Below are positions 24,668 through 33,767 of a stretch of DNA of 64,000 nt, in pieces; the first letter of the stretch is position 1; the number at the start of each line of letters is the position of its first letter. The notes below the pieces were generated by a model. The model did not search any database and was not told the DNA's origin. It saw only the letters and a program-made list of their open reading frames with translations. The DNA is from Nocardioides insulae DSM 17944 (lineage in GTDB: Bacteria; Actinomycetota; Actinomycetes; Propionibacteriales; Nocardioidaceae), in NCBI RefSeq assembly GCF_000422825.1, contig NZ_AUGU01000014.1, positions 310,001 to 374,000 of the forward strand. Reading direction: 5' to 3'. A program made the position numbers and the translations under genes.

Positions 24668-25525
24668 ATGTCGAACCACCACCTCCATTCATCCCGCCGC
24701 ATCCGGCGGGGAGCACTGCTGACCGCCGCGGCCCTGCTGGCCGGCGGCGCCCTGCTCGGCACCGGCCCGGCCACCGCCGAGCCCGCGGCCACCCAGTCCT
24801 CGGCCGACACTCGGGCAGCCGCGGACCGGCACCGAGCGTCGTACGACGTGCTGGTCTTCTCCCGGACCGCCGGCTTCCGGCATTCCTCCATCCCCACGGG
24901 CATCGCCGCGATCGAGAAGCTGGGCGCCGAGCACGGCTTCGAGGTCACCGCGACCGAGGACCCCACGGTCTTCACCGACGAGGGGTTGGCCGACTACGAG
25001 GCCGTCGTCTGGCTCTCCACCACCGGCGACGTGCTCGACGAGGAGCAGCAAGGCGCCTTCGAGCGCTACATCCAGGCCGGTGGCGGGTACGTCGGCGTCC
25101 ACGCCGCCTCCGACACCGAGTACGACTGGCCGTGGTACGGCGGCCTGGTCGGCGCCTACTTCAACGGGCACCCCGCCCAGCAGACCGCGACCATCAAGGT
25201 GAGCCCCGGCCTCAATCCGGCGACCAGGAGGTTGCCGAAGCGCTGGACCCGGTTCGACGAGTGGTACAACTTCCGCAACTACACCCGGGGATCGGTGCGG
25301 GTGCTCGCCCGGCTCGACGAGCGCACCTACGACGCGGGCCCGACCGCGATGGGACACGACCACCCCATCGCCTGGTGCCACCGCTACGACGGCGGCCGTG
25401 CCTTCTACACCGGGCTGGGGCACACCGAGGAGTCCTACTCCGAGCCGGAGTTCCTCGCCCACCTGCTGGGCGGGATCGAGCAGGTCGCCGGTGCCGCCTG
25501 GTTCAACTGCTGGACGTGGCGATGA
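24668..25525 (+). CDS. Secreted ThuA-domain protein
   Basis: A 285-residue protein with a signal peptide that carries consecutive arginines (SRRIRRGALLTAAALLAGGALL), possibly Tat-type. The ThuA domain, a glutamine-amidotransferase-like fold, spans about 55-275: VLVFSRTAGFRHSSI, GGGYVGVHAASDTEYDW and GRAFYTGLGHTEESY. ThuA proteins accompany trehalose and glycoside use or heparin-type sugar breakdown; the reaction here is unknown. It overlaps the Ino1-like gene by ATGA and thus heads the coupled Ebo-like set. Confidence 0.88.
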   Translation: MSNHHLHSSRRIRRGALLTAAALLAGGALLGTGPATAEPAATQSSADTRAAADRHRASYDVLVFSRTAGFRHSSIPTGIAAIEKLGAEHGFEVTATEDPTVFTDEGLADYEAVVWLSTTGDVLDEEQQGAFERYIQAGGGYVGVHAASDTEYDWPWYGGLVGAYFNGHPAQQTATIKVSPGLNPATRRLPKRWTRFDEWYNFRNYTRGSVRVLARLDERTYDAGPTAMGHDHPIAWCHRYDGGRAFYTGLGHTEESYSEPEFLAHLLGGIEQVAGAAWFNCWTWR

Positions 25526-26724
25526 GCGCCGAAGGCACCGGCACCGGACGGCTCGGTGTGTGGCTGGTCGGCGCCCGCGGCTCGGTCGCGACCACGACCA
25601 TCCTCGGCGCGCTCGCCGTACGGGCCGGGCTGAGCGGCCGCACCGGGCTGGTCGCCGAGCTCCCCGAGGTGGCCGCGGCCCGGCTGCCCGCCCTCGACGA
25701 CTTGGTCTTCGGTGGACACGACATCGGGTGCGACCCGCTGGTCAAGCGGGCCGAAAGACTGGTCGCCGGCGGTGTCGTCCCCGCCGACCTGTTGCCCGCT
25801 GTCCGGGAGGAACTCGAGGCCGTGGAGGCTCGGCTCCGGCCGGGATACGACACCTCCGCGGTGCGGACAGGATCCGGTGAGACCCAGGCCGAGGCGGTCG
25901 AGCGACTCGCGGCGGATCTGACCGCCTTCCGCATCGAACACCGACTCGACCGGGTGGTGGTCGTCGACGTCGCGAGCACGGAGGCGCCGGTCGAGCTAGG
26001 CGACTCCGGTGCGCTGGTCGACCCGGTCGCTCTCGATGCCGCCCTGGCAGCGGGCGAGGCTCCGTTGCCGCCGAGCTCCGCCTACGTGCTGGCGGCCTAC
26101 CGTGCCGGGTGCCCGGTGGTGTCCTTCACCCCGAGCCCCGGCCCCCGGCTCCCCGTGCTGAGTGCCATCGCCGCGGGGCACGGGCTGCCCTGGGCCGGGT
26201 CGGACGGCAAGACCGGGGAGACCCTGCTCAAGTCGGTGCTCGCCCCGATGTTCGCCACCCGGGGGCTGCGGGTCAACGCCTGGTCCTCCTTCAACATCCT
26301 CGGCGGCGGCGACGGCGCGACCCTGGCCGACCCCGACCGGGCGGCCAGCAAACTGGACAGCAAGGGCACCGGCCTGGAGGCGATCCTGGGCCATCCCGTG
26401 CAGGGGCCGATGCACATCGACTTCGTTCCCGACCAGGGCGAGCAGAAGACCGCGATCGACCACGTCTCCTTCGAGGGGTTCCTGGGCGCCCGGATGTCGC
26501 TGCAGTTCACCTGGACCGGATATGACTCCGCGCTCGCCGCCCCGCTCGTGCTCGACCTGGCTCGGCTCACCCTGCGGGCGCACGAGCTGGGCGAGTCGGG
26601 GCCGCTGCCCTTCGGGTTCTTCTTCAAGGATCCCGCCGGACCGGCCGGGACGACGCCCGAGCACCGGCTCGCCGCCCAATGGGACGCGCTCGTCGCCTGG
26701 TGCGCCGACGGGGGAGCGCGATGA
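25522..26724 (+). CDS. Inositol-3-phosphate synthase-family cyclase (Ino1-like)
   Basis: A 400-residue protein of the myo-inositol-phosphate synthase family, which cyclises glucose 6-phosphate with NAD. Visible features are the Rossmann segment GARGSVATTTILGAL (residues 17-31), the active-site strand GSDGKTGETLLKSVLAP (equivalent to the Ino1 KSG-LKSVL region) and NILGGGDGATL. In Ebo clusters elsewhere the cyclase slot (EboD) belongs to a dehydroquinate-synthase-like enzyme; here an Ino1-like enzyme takes that place next to the UbiA gene. ATGA overlaps on both sides. Whether it makes inositol phosphate or another cyclitol is open. Confidence 0.88.
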   Translation: MSAEGTGTGRLGVWLVGARGSVATTTILGALAVRAGLSGRTGLVAELPEVAAARLPALDDLVFGGHDIGCDPLVKRAERLVAGGVVPADLLPAVREELEAVEARLRPGYDTSAVRTGSGETQAEAVERLAADLTAFRIEHRLDRVVVVDVASTEAPVELGDSGALVDPVALDAALAAGEAPLPPSSAYVLAAYRAGCPVVSFTPSPGPRLPVLSAIAAGHGLPWAGSDGKTGETLLKSVLAPMFATRGLRVNAWSSFNILGGGDGATLADPDRAASKLDSKGTGLEAILGHPVQGPMHIDFVPDQGEQKTAIDHVSFEGFLGARMSLQFTWTGYDSALAAPLVLDLARLTLRAHELGESGPLPFGFFFKDPAGPAGTTPEHRLAAQWDALVAWCADGGAR

Positions 26725-27671
26725 CGCCTCGGGACCTGGCCGAACTGGTCCGGCTGCCCGCCGTCCTGACCGTGCCGGGAGACACCCTGGCCGGATCCGC
26801 GGCGCTCGGGCCACTGCGCGGTGACGGTGCACCGCCGGCATGGCGGACCGTCGCGATGCCGGTCGCCTCGACCTGCCTCTACTGGGCCGGCATGGCGCTC
26901 AACGACTGGGCCGACCGTGATCTGGACGCCGTGGAGCGGCCCGAGCGTCCGATCCCCTCGGGGCGGGTCCGTCCCAGGGAGGCGCTCGGACTCGCCGCCG
27001 GGCTCACCGCTGCCGGCGTGGCGGTCGCCGCGGTGGCCGGTGGGGCGCGCGGGGCGGTCATCGCCACCGCGCTCGCCGGGGCGGTCTGGGCCTACGACAC
27101 CCGGCTCAAGGACACGCCGGCCGGGCCCCTCACGATGGGCGCCGCCCGTGGCCTCGACGTACTCCTCGGTGCCGCCGGGCACCGGTCCTCCGGCCCGGCA
27201 CCGGACGTCACGGTCCCGCGGGCGGGCGGCGCCGGTGGGGGCGGTCTCCGCGCCGCCACCCTGCCGGCCGCCCTCCTGTTCGCGCACACCAGTGGCGTCA
27301 CCCTGCTCAGCCGGGGCGAGGTGCACGGCACCCGCCCGGCGGCAGCCGCGGTCGCCGGCGCGCTCACGATGGTCACCGGCTCGGCGGCCGGCGCCCTGGC
27401 CCTCACCCGGGAGGGCCCCTCCTCGCGGGCGGGCGCCGGCGTGGCCGCCGCGCTCGCCGCGACCTACGCCGCCACCGTCGGCCGCGCCCAGGCCGCTGCG
27501 GTGCACACGCCCGACGCGGGCACGGTCCGCCGGGCGACCGGCGCCGGGATCCGCGGCATGATCCCGCTACAGGCCGCCCTCCTCGCCCGGCGGGCACCGC
27601 TGGCCGCCCTGGGCCTGCTCGCCGCCGGGCCGGTCGCCAAGCGGGCATCGAAGGTGGTGTCCCCGACATGA
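26721..27671 (+). CDS. eboC: UbiA-family prenyltransferase (EboC-like)
   Basis: A 316-residue membrane protein of the UbiA superfamily. The first Asp motif NDWADRDLDAVERP (Asp62, 65, 67 and 69) and the second, YDTRLKDT, match the Mg-diphosphate binding sites; hydrophobic helices fill the rest. It should move a polyprenyl group onto a small acceptor or hold a membrane-linked intermediate. Position directly after the cyclase gene and before the EboA/B/E/F genes gives the EboC assignment. I recall that Streptomyces coelicolor has a comparable prenyltransferase in a similar gene set, from memory only. Confidence 0.85.
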   Translation: MTPRDLAELVRLPAVLTVPGDTLAGSAALGPLRGDGAPPAWRTVAMPVASTCLYWAGMALNDWADRDLDAVERPERPIPSGRVRPREALGLAAGLTAAGVAVAAVAGGARGAVIATALAGAVWAYDTRLKDTPAGPLTMGAARGLDVLLGAAGHRSSGPAPDVTVPRAGGAGGGGLRAATLPAALLFAHTSGVTLLSRGEVHGTRPAAAAVAGALTMVTGSAAGALALTREGPSSRAGAGVAAALAATYAATVGRAQAAAVHTPDAGTVRRATGAGIRGMIPLQAALLARRAPLAALGLLAAGPVAKRASKVVSPT

Positions 27672-28624
27672 GCGAACCGACCGCACTCCGCTTCGGCTAC
27701 GGCACCAACGGGATGCACAGCCACCGGCTCGAGGATGCCCTGGGCGTGCTCGACGATCTGGGCTACGACGGTGTCGCCCTGACCCTCGACCACCTGCACC
27801 TCGACCCGTTCGCGGCCGAGCTGCCGGCCCGTGTCGGCGACGTGCGTCGCCGGCTCGACTCGCTCGGCCTGGCGGTCGTCGTCGAGACCGGTGCGCGCTA
27901 CCTGCTCGACCCGCTCCGCAAGCACCACCCGACCCTGCTCCACGACCCTGCTGCGGCCCGACGGCGGGTGGACTACCTCCACCGGGCGGTGGAGGTGGCC
28001 GCCGACCTGGGGGCAGAGGCGGTGTCGTTCTGGTCCGGAGCGCTGCCCTCCGGCGTCGATGCCGGCACCGCCTGGGACCGGCTCGCCGACGGAGTGGGCC
28101 AGGTGCTGGATCTGGCCGAGCGTCGCGAGGTCGTCTGCGCCCTCGAACCAGAGCCCGGGCACTTCGTCGACACCCTCGACGGCGTCCTTGAGCTCCGCGA
28201 GCGCCTCGGCGATCCGTCCCTGTTGCGGGTCACGCTCGACCTGGGGCACGTGGTCTGCAACGAGCCCAGGCCGATGACCGAGACGATCCGGAGAGCGGGC
28301 CACCTGCTGGCCAACGTCCAGGTCGACGACATGGTCGCCGGTGTGCACGAGCATCTCGAACTCGGCACCGGCGAGGTCGACTTCATCGCCGCGCTGGCCG
28401 CCCTGCGCGAGGTCGGCTACACCGGACTCGCCTCCCTCGAGCTTCCCCGCCAGTCCCATGCCGCACCGCAGGTTGCGCGCGACTCGCTGGCCTTCCTGCG
28501 AGCGGCCGAGACACCGCCGGTGGCCGTCCCGCCGGCCACAACGCCGGCCACAACGCCGGCCACAACGCCGGCCACAGCGGCGGAGCGGCCACGGCGAGCA
28601 GCCGGGGAGGTGATCGTCCGATGA
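27668..28624 (+). CDS. TIM-barrel sugar-phosphate isomerase/epimerase in the Ebo set
   Basis: A 318-residue xylose-isomerase-like TIM barrel: GYGTNGMHSHRLEDAL at strand 1, LAVVVETGARYLLD, CALEPEPGHFVDT (metal Glu region), VTLDLGHVVCNEP and QVDDMVAGVHEHLELGTGEVDF (metal Asp/His). These enzymes use a divalent metal to isomerise or epimerise sugars or cyclitols. The C-terminal tail contains four copies of a Pro-Ala-Thr-Thr unit from a 12-bp DNA repeat. ATGA overlaps at both ends. Confidence 0.85.
   Translation: MSEPTALRFGYGTNGMHSHRLEDALGVLDDLGYDGVALTLDHLHLDPFAAELPARVGDVRRRLDSLGLAVVVETGARYLLDPLRKHHPTLLHDPAAARRRVDYLHRAVEVAADLGAEAVSFWSGALPSGVDAGTAWDRLADGVGQVLDLAERREVVCALEPEPGHFVDTLDGVLELRERLGDPSLLRVTLDLGHVVCNEPRPMTETIRRAGHLLANVQVDDMVAGVHEHLELGTGEVDFIAALAALREVGYTGLASLELPRQSHAAPQVARDSLAFLRAAETPPVAVPPATTPATTPATTPATAAERPRRAAGEVIVR
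28531..28578 (+). repeat. Four tandem 12-bp units inside the isomerase gene
   Basis: gccggccacaac is repeated at 28531, 28543, 28555 and 28567 (the last differs by one base), encoding a (PATT)n tail. A run of 12-bp units can change length without shifting the frame. Confidence 0.9.
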
Positions 28625-29238
28625 GCTCGACGATCCCCTCCCTGGACCCCGCCCTCGCCGAACGGCTCGAGGCGGTCTGCCTCGAGATCGAGGCCGATCC
28701 CGCTCGCATCCGGGTGCGTTTCCCGGCCGCGGCCCGCGAGATCGGTCGCACGCCCGGCACCTCCGCGGACGTCGGCCAGGACCGCCTCGAGGACCGGGTC
28801 CGGGTGCGCCTGCTCGAGGCCCTGCGCCGAGCGGTCCCCGACGTCGAGCGGCGCAACACCGAGGTGCACGACCTCTACCGCTTCGGCGACGCCGACGAGC
28901 GCCGCGCCGTACTCCTCGGGCTGGACCGGCTCGACCTCGACGACCGGGCCCTCGACCTGGTGCACGACGCTCTTCGCACCAACGACCCCAGGCTGGTGGC
29001 CGCCGCCCTGGGACCGTACGCCGCCACCCACCTCGAGGCTGCCGACTGGCGGCAGGGCGTGCTCAAGTGCCTGTTCGTGGGGGTGCCGCTGGCGCTGGTC
29101 ACCGGCCTGGACGATCGCGCCGACGCGGAACTGTCCCGGATGGTCGGCGACTACGCCGCCGAACGCCGTGCCGCCGGCCGGTCGGTGCCCGACGACGCCC
29201 TGCCCCTCCTCCTGCCGGTTCGACCCTCGGAGTCCTGA
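28621..29238 (+). CDS. eboA: EboA-domain protein
   Basis: A 205-residue soluble, mostly helical protein that I assign to the EboA family by its sequence (VLLGLDRLDLDDRALDLVHDALRTND, then AAALGPYAATHL and KCLFVGVPL) and by its place between EboC and TatD-type genes. The EboA function is unknown; Ebo genes are known to be needed for export of a scytonemin precursor in cyanobacteria and for nematode repellence in Pseudomonas (EDB cluster). It overlaps its neighbours by ATGA and TGATG. Confidence 0.75.
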   Translation: MSSTIPSLDPALAERLEAVCLEIEADPARIRVRFPAAAREIGRTPGTSADVGQDRLEDRVRVRLLEALRRAVPDVERRNTEVHDLYRFGDADERRAVLLGLDRLDLDDRALDLVHDALRTNDPRLVAAALGPYAATHLEAADWRQGVLKCLFVGVPLALVTGLDDRADAELSRMVGDYAAERRAAGRSVPDDALPLLLPVRPSES

Positions 29239-30107
29239 TGCGCATCTTCGACCCTCACATCCACATGACCTCACGCACCACCGACGACTACGAGGCGATG
29301 TACGCCGCGGGGGTGCGCGCCCTGGTCGAGCCGGCCTTCTGGCTGGGCCAGCCGCGCAGCAGCGTGGACTCCTTCGTCGACTACTTCGACGCCCTGGTGG
29401 GGTGGGAACGGTTCCGGGCGGCCCAGTTCGGGATCGCCCACCACTGCACCATCGCGCTCAACCCCAAGGAGGCCAACGACCCGCGCTGCCTGCCGGTCCT
29501 GGACCTGCTGCCGCGCTATCTGGCCAAGGACGGTGTGGTGGCCGTGGGCGAGATCGGGTTCGACTCGATGACCCGTGAGGAGGAGAAGGCCTTCGCCCGG
29601 CAGCTCGAGCTCGCTCGGGAGTTCGCCCTTCCCGCCCTGGTGCACACCCCGCACCGGGACAAGCTCGCCGGCACTCGCCGCACCCTCGACCTGGTCGAGG
29701 CCGCCGGGGTCGACCCGGGCATGGTGGTCGTCGACCACCTCAACGAGGTCACCGTCGACGTGGTCGAGGAGGCCGGTGCCTGGATGGGCTTCTCGATCTA
29801 CCCCGACACCAAGATGTCGCCGGCCCGGATGGTGGCGATCCTGCGGGCCCGGGTCGAGTCCGGTCGCGGGCTGGGCCGGGTGCTGGTCAACTCCGCGGCC
29901 GACTGGGGCCGATCCGACCCGCTGAGTACGCGGCGTACCGGCGAGGCGATGCTCGCTGCCGGCTTCACCGAGGACGACGTCGAGCGGGTGCTGTGGCACA
30001 ACCCGATCGAGTTCTTCGGGCAGAGCGGTCGGCTCCTGCTCGACGTACCCGAGACCGACAGTGCGGCCACGTTCGCCGGCAACTCGCTGCTGCGGGGTGA
30101 GCGATGA
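29238..30107 (+). CDS. eboB: TatD-family metal-dependent hydrolase (EboB-like)
   Basis: A 289-residue amidohydrolase-fold protein. Metal ligands are visible: HIH in FDPHIHMTS at residues 7-9, Glu in AVGEIGFDS, His in LVHTPHRDKL and His in VVDHLNEV, with the last Asp in SAADWGRSD. TatD relatives are nucleases or hydrolases, but EboB proteins are a separate branch of unknown reaction. ATG 29238 overlaps the EboA stop by one base. Confidence 0.83.
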   Translation: MRIFDPHIHMTSRTTDDYEAMYAAGVRALVEPAFWLGQPRSSVDSFVDYFDALVGWERFRAAQFGIAHHCTIALNPKEANDPRCLPVLDLLPRYLAKDGVVAVGEIGFDSMTREEEKAFARQLELAREFALPALVHTPHRDKLAGTRRTLDLVEAAGVDPGMVVVDHLNEVTVDVVEEAGAWMGFSIYPDTKMSPARMVAILRARVESGRGLGRVLVNSAADWGRSDPLSTRRTGEAMLAAGFTEDDVERVLWHNPIEFFGQSGRLLLDVPETDSAATFAGNSLLRGER

Positions 30108-31291
30108 GGCTCCGACACCGAGACGGCAGCACCGTCCACCTCTCCTACGGGAGCAACGTCCACCCCGCCGAGAGCGTGGACGGCATCATCGACCAGCTCG
30201 GCCGGTACGCCGTCGAGGTGCGCGCCCGGCTGGGAGCGCCCAGGCTCGGTCTCGGCCTGTGGCTACCCGCGAGAGCCGCCCACGAGCTCGCCGGGGATCC
30301 CGCGGCGCTGGAGCGGCTGCGGGGAGCGCTGGAGCGGCACGGCCTCGAGGTGGTCACCCTCAACTGCTTCCCCTACCGCGGGTTCCACGACGAGGTGGTC
30401 AAGCGTGAGGTCTACGCCCCCGACTGGACCACGCCCGAACGGCTCGACTACACCCTCGCCGCCGCCCGCGTCCTGGCCGCGCTGTTGCCCGACGATGCCG
30501 CCCGGGGAAGCATCTCGACACTGCCGCTCGGCTGGCGCACGCCGTGGTTCGCCGACCGGCAGGCCGCGGCCGCCGCCCGGCTCGAGCAGCTCGCCGCCGG
30601 GCTGGACGCGCTCCGGGTGGAGACCGGCCGTACCGTCCGGGTCGCCTTCGAACCCGAGCCCGGCTGCGTGATCGAGACCTCCCGCGACGCGGTCGCACGG
30701 CTGGCCGGCTCGCCCGCGCTGGCCTCGGGGATGCTGGGGATCTGCCTGGACACCTGCCACCTGGCCACGGCGTTCGAGGAGGCCCGGGAGGCGCTTGACA
30801 GGTTCGACTCCGCCGGGCTGCCGCTGGTCAAGCTGCAGGCCTCGGCCGCCATCCACGCCCAGGACCCCGGCGATCCCGCCACCCGCGAGGCGCTGTCGGC
30901 GTACGCCGAGGACCGCTTCCTGCACCAGACCCGCGAGTGCCGCGGGCCGCGGGTCGAGGGCCGCGACGACCTGCCCGAGGCGCTCACCGGTCACCGGCCG
31001 CTCCCGGCCGAGCAGCCCTGGCGGGTGCACTTCCACGTGCCGCTGCACGCGGCCCCGCAGCCGCCGCTGCGCAGCACCAGCGACCATCTCGCCGACACCC
31101 TCGAGGTCCTCCTCGGCGGCGAGACCGCGAGGCTCGACCACGTCGAGGTCGAGACCTACACCTGGAGCGTGCTGCCCGCCGCGCAGCGCCCCACCGGCGA
31201 CGACGGCCTCATCACCGGCCTCGCCGCCGAGATCGCCTGGACCCGTGACCGGCTCATCGAGGCCGGCCTCACCGAAGGAGCCCTCGTATGA
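30104..31291 (+). CDS. eboE: EboE-family TIM-barrel protein
   Basis: A 395-residue xylose-isomerase-like TIM barrel that matches the family called metabolite traffic protein EboE. Landmarks are LSYGSNVHPAES at strand 1, NCFPYRGFHDEVVKREVYAPDW, AFEPEPGCVIET, GICLDTCHLATAFE and HFHVPLHAAP with a late VEVETYTWSVLP. EboE is thought to process or hand on the Ebo metabolite; direct biochemistry is lacking. It overlaps EboB and EboF genes by ATGA at both ends. Confidence 0.85.
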   Translation: MRLRHRDGSTVHLSYGSNVHPAESVDGIIDQLGRYAVEVRARLGAPRLGLGLWLPARAAHELAGDPAALERLRGALERHGLEVVTLNCFPYRGFHDEVVKREVYAPDWTTPERLDYTLAAARVLAALLPDDAARGSISTLPLGWRTPWFADRQAAAAARLEQLAAGLDALRVETGRTVRVAFEPEPGCVIETSRDAVARLAGSPALASGMLGICLDTCHLATAFEEAREALDRFDSAGLPLVKLQASAAIHAQDPGDPATREALSAYAEDRFLHQTRECRGPRVEGRDDLPEALTGHRPLPAEQPWRVHFHVPLHAAPQPPLRSTSDHLADTLEVLLGGETARLDHVEVETYTWSVLPAAQRPTGDDGLITGLAAEIAWTRDRLIEAGLTEGALV

Positions 31292-32664
31292 GCGACAAGC
31301 TGCTGGTCATCGACGTGGTCGGCATGACCCCCGAACTGCTGGCCCACATGCCGCGGGTGCGCCGGGTCGGTGAATCCGGCTTCACCGCCGAGCTGGGCAC
31401 GGTGCTGCCCGCGGTCACCTGCTCGGTCCAGTCCACCTTCCTGACCGGCACCCTGCCGCGCGACCACGGGATCGTCGGCAACGGGTGGTACTTCCGCGAC
31501 CTCGGCGAGGTCTTCCTCTGGCGCCAGCACAACGCGCTGGTGCAGGGGGAGAAGCTGTGGGACGTCGTACGGCGGCGCCGCCCCGGCGCACGGGTGGCGA
31601 ACGTGTGCTGGTGGTACGCCATGGGCGCCGACGTCGACACCACGATCACGCCTCGGCCCGTCTACCACGCGGACGGCAAGAAGGAGCCGGACTGCTGGAC
31701 CTGGCCGCCCGAGCTGCACGACCAGCTGATCGACGAGCTCGGTCCCTTCCCGCTGTTCAACTACTGGGGACCCACCGCCTCCATCGCCAGCTCGGAGTGG
31801 ATCATCGCCGCCGCCCGCCGGGTGCTGCCCGACCACGACCTGACCCTGGTCTACGTCCCGCACCTCGACTACGACCTGCAGAAGTTCGGCCCCGACAGCC
31901 GCCAGGCCGCGGCCGCGGCCCGCGCGGTCGACAGGGCGCTCACCCCGCTGCTCGACGACGCCGAGCGGGCCGGTGTGCGGGTGGTCCTGCTCAGCGAGTA
32001 CGGCATCCGGCCCGCCTCACGGCCGGTCGACATCAACCGGCTGCTCCGCCGCGAGGGGCTGCTGCACGTCCACCACAACGCCACCGGTGAGCTGCTCGAC
32101 CCGTGGACCTCGCGCGCCTTCGCGGTCGCCGACCACCAACTCGCACACGTGTACGTCAAGGACCCCGAAGACCTCGAGGAGGTCCGCCGGCTGGCCGGCG
32201 AGCTGCCCGGCGTGGCCGAGGTGCTCGACCGCGCCGGGCAGGCGGCCTACGGCCTGGACCACGAGCGTGCCGGCGACCTGGTGTTGGTGGCCGATCCCGA
32301 CGCCTGGTTCACCTATTACTACTGGCTCGACGACGAGCATGCACCCGACTTCGCCCGCGGCGTGGAGATCCACAAGAAGCCCGGCTACGACCCCGCCGAG
32401 CTGTTCATGGATCCCGAGGACCGGTGGGTCAAGCTGCGCGCGGCCGCCACGCTGGCGCGGAAGAAGGCGGGGCTGCGCTACTCCATGAGCGTCGTACCGC
32501 TCGACCCGGCACCGGTCTCGGGCAGCCACGGGCGACTTCCCGATCGTCCGGAGGAGGGACCGGTGCTGGTCTGCTCCGACCCCGCAGCCAAGCGGGAGCG
32601 GATCGAGGCGACCGAGGTGCGCGACCTGCTCGCCGGCCTCCTCGGTCCCGCGCCACGCGACTGA
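31288..32664 (+). CDS. eboF: Alkaline-phosphatase-superfamily phosphodiesterase (EboF-like)
   Basis: A 458-residue nucleotide pyrophosphatase/phosphodiesterase-type enzyme without a signal peptide. The catalytic threonine lies in [22 protein letters not shown], followed by GNGWYFRD; metal ligands follow in [24 protein letters not shown] and [16 protein letters not shown]. It would remove phosphate or a phospho-group from the cyclitol intermediate inside the cell. The overlap with eboE is ATGA; the next gene starts 52 bp on, so the strictly coupled block ends here. Confidence 0.85.
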   Translation: MSDKLLVIDVVGMTPELLAHMPRVRRVGESGFTAELGTVLPAVTCSVQSTFLTGTLPRDHGIVGNGWYFRDLGEVFLWRQHNALVQGEKLWDVVRRRRPGARVANVCWWYAMGADVDTTITPRPVYHADGKKEPDCWTWPPELHDQLIDELGPFPLFNYWGPTASIASSEWIIAAARRVLPDHDLTLVYVPHLDYDLQKFGPDSRQAAAAARAVDRALTPLLDDAERAGVRVVLLSEYGIRPASRPVDINRLLRREGLLHVHHNATGELLDPWTSRAFAVADHQLAHVYVKDPEDLEEVRRLAGELPGVAEVLDRAGQAAYGLDHERAGDLVLVADPDAWFTYYYWLDDEHAPDFARGVEIHKKPGYDPAELFMDPEDRWVKLRAAATLARKKAGLRYSMSVVPLDPAPVSGSHGRLPDRPEEGPVLVCSDPAAKRERIEATEVRDLLAGLLGPAPRD

Positions 32665-32716
32665 GCTCTCTCCGCCGTACTCGACCCCGACCCCCGCACC
32701 GACCTGGAGGACACCG

Positions 32717-33724
32717 ATGACCCGACCGATCACCCTCTTCACCGGCCAGTGGGCCGATCTTCCCTTCGAGGAGGTGGCCAGACTGGCGGCCGAATGGGGC
32801 TACGACGGCCTGGAGATCGCCTGCTGGGGCGACCACCTCGACCCGTGGCAGGCGGCCGAGGACGACGGCTACGTCCGGGGCAAGCTCGACCTGCTGGAGA
32901 AGTACGGCCTCCAGGTCTTCGCGATCTCCAACCACCTCAAGGGTCAGGCGGTCTGCGACGATCCCATCGACGCCCGCCACCAGGACATGCTCCCGGCGAA
33001 GATCTGGGGCGACGGCGACCCCGAGGGCGTGCGCCAGCGCGCCGCCGAGGAGATGAAGATGACCGCTCGGGCCGCCCAGCGGCTCGGCGTCAACACCGTG
33101 ATCGGCTTCACCGGATCCGCGATCTGGAAGTACGTCGCGATGTTCCCGCCGGTCAGCCAGGAGCTGATCGACGCGGGATACCGCGACTTCGCCGACCGCT
33201 GGAACCCGATCCTGGACGTCTTCGACGAGTGCGGGGTGCGTTTCGCCCACGAGGTGCACCCCTCCGAGATCGCCTACGACTACTGGACCACCGTGCGCAC
33301 CCTCGAGGCGATCGGTCACCGGCCGGCGTTCGGGCTCAATTGGGACCCCTCGCACTTCGTCTGGCAGGACCTCGACCCGGTCGGGTTCCTGTGGGACTTC
33401 CAGGACCGCATCTACCACGTGGACTGCAAGGACGCGAAGCGCCTGGTGGGCAACGGTCGCAACGGCCGGATGGGCTCCCACCTCGCGTGGGCCGATCCGC
33501 GGCGCGGGTGGGACTTCGTCTCCACCGGCCACGGCGACGTCCCCTGGGAGCAGTGCTTCCGGATGCTCAACGCGATCGGGTACGACGGCCCGGTCTCGAT
33601 CGAATGGGAGGACGCCGGCATGGACCGTCTCGTCGGCGCTCCCGAGGCACTCGCCTACGTCAAGAGCAAGCTCTTCGATCCGCCGGAGGCCGCCTTCGAC
33701 GCCGCCTTCAGCACCTCAGACTGA
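32717..33724 (+). CDS. Sugar-phosphate isomerase/epimerase (IolE/IolH-like TIM barrel)
   Basis: A 335-residue xylose-isomerase-like protein. Family segments are [54 protein letters not shown] (metal Glu), [17 protein letters not shown] and [11 protein letters not shown]. This subtype occurs beside inositol or plant-glycoside genes. GGAGG at about 32706 precedes the ATG. No iolB, iolC or iolD homologue is nearby, so a full inositol degradation route is not encoded here. Confidence 0.87.
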   Translation: MTRPITLFTGQWADLPFEEVARLAAEWGYDGLEIACWGDHLDPWQAAEDDGYVRGKLDLLEKYGLQVFAISNHLKGQAVCDDPIDARHQDMLPAKIWGDGDPEGVRQRAAEEMKMTARAAQRLGVNTVIGFTGSAIWKYVAMFPPVSQELIDAGYRDFADRWNPILDVFDECGVRFAHEVHPSEIAYDYWTTVRTLEAIGHRPAFGLNWDPSHFVWQDLDPVGFLWDFQDRIYHVDCKDAKRLVGNGRNGRMGSHLAWADPRRGWDFVSTGHGDVPWEQCFRMLNAIGYDGPVSIEWEDAGMDRLVGAPEALAYVKSKLFDPPEAAFDAAFSTSD

Positions 33725-33767
33725 CCGGCCCCTGAAACCGGTCGGACCCCACAGAGAGGAAAGCACG

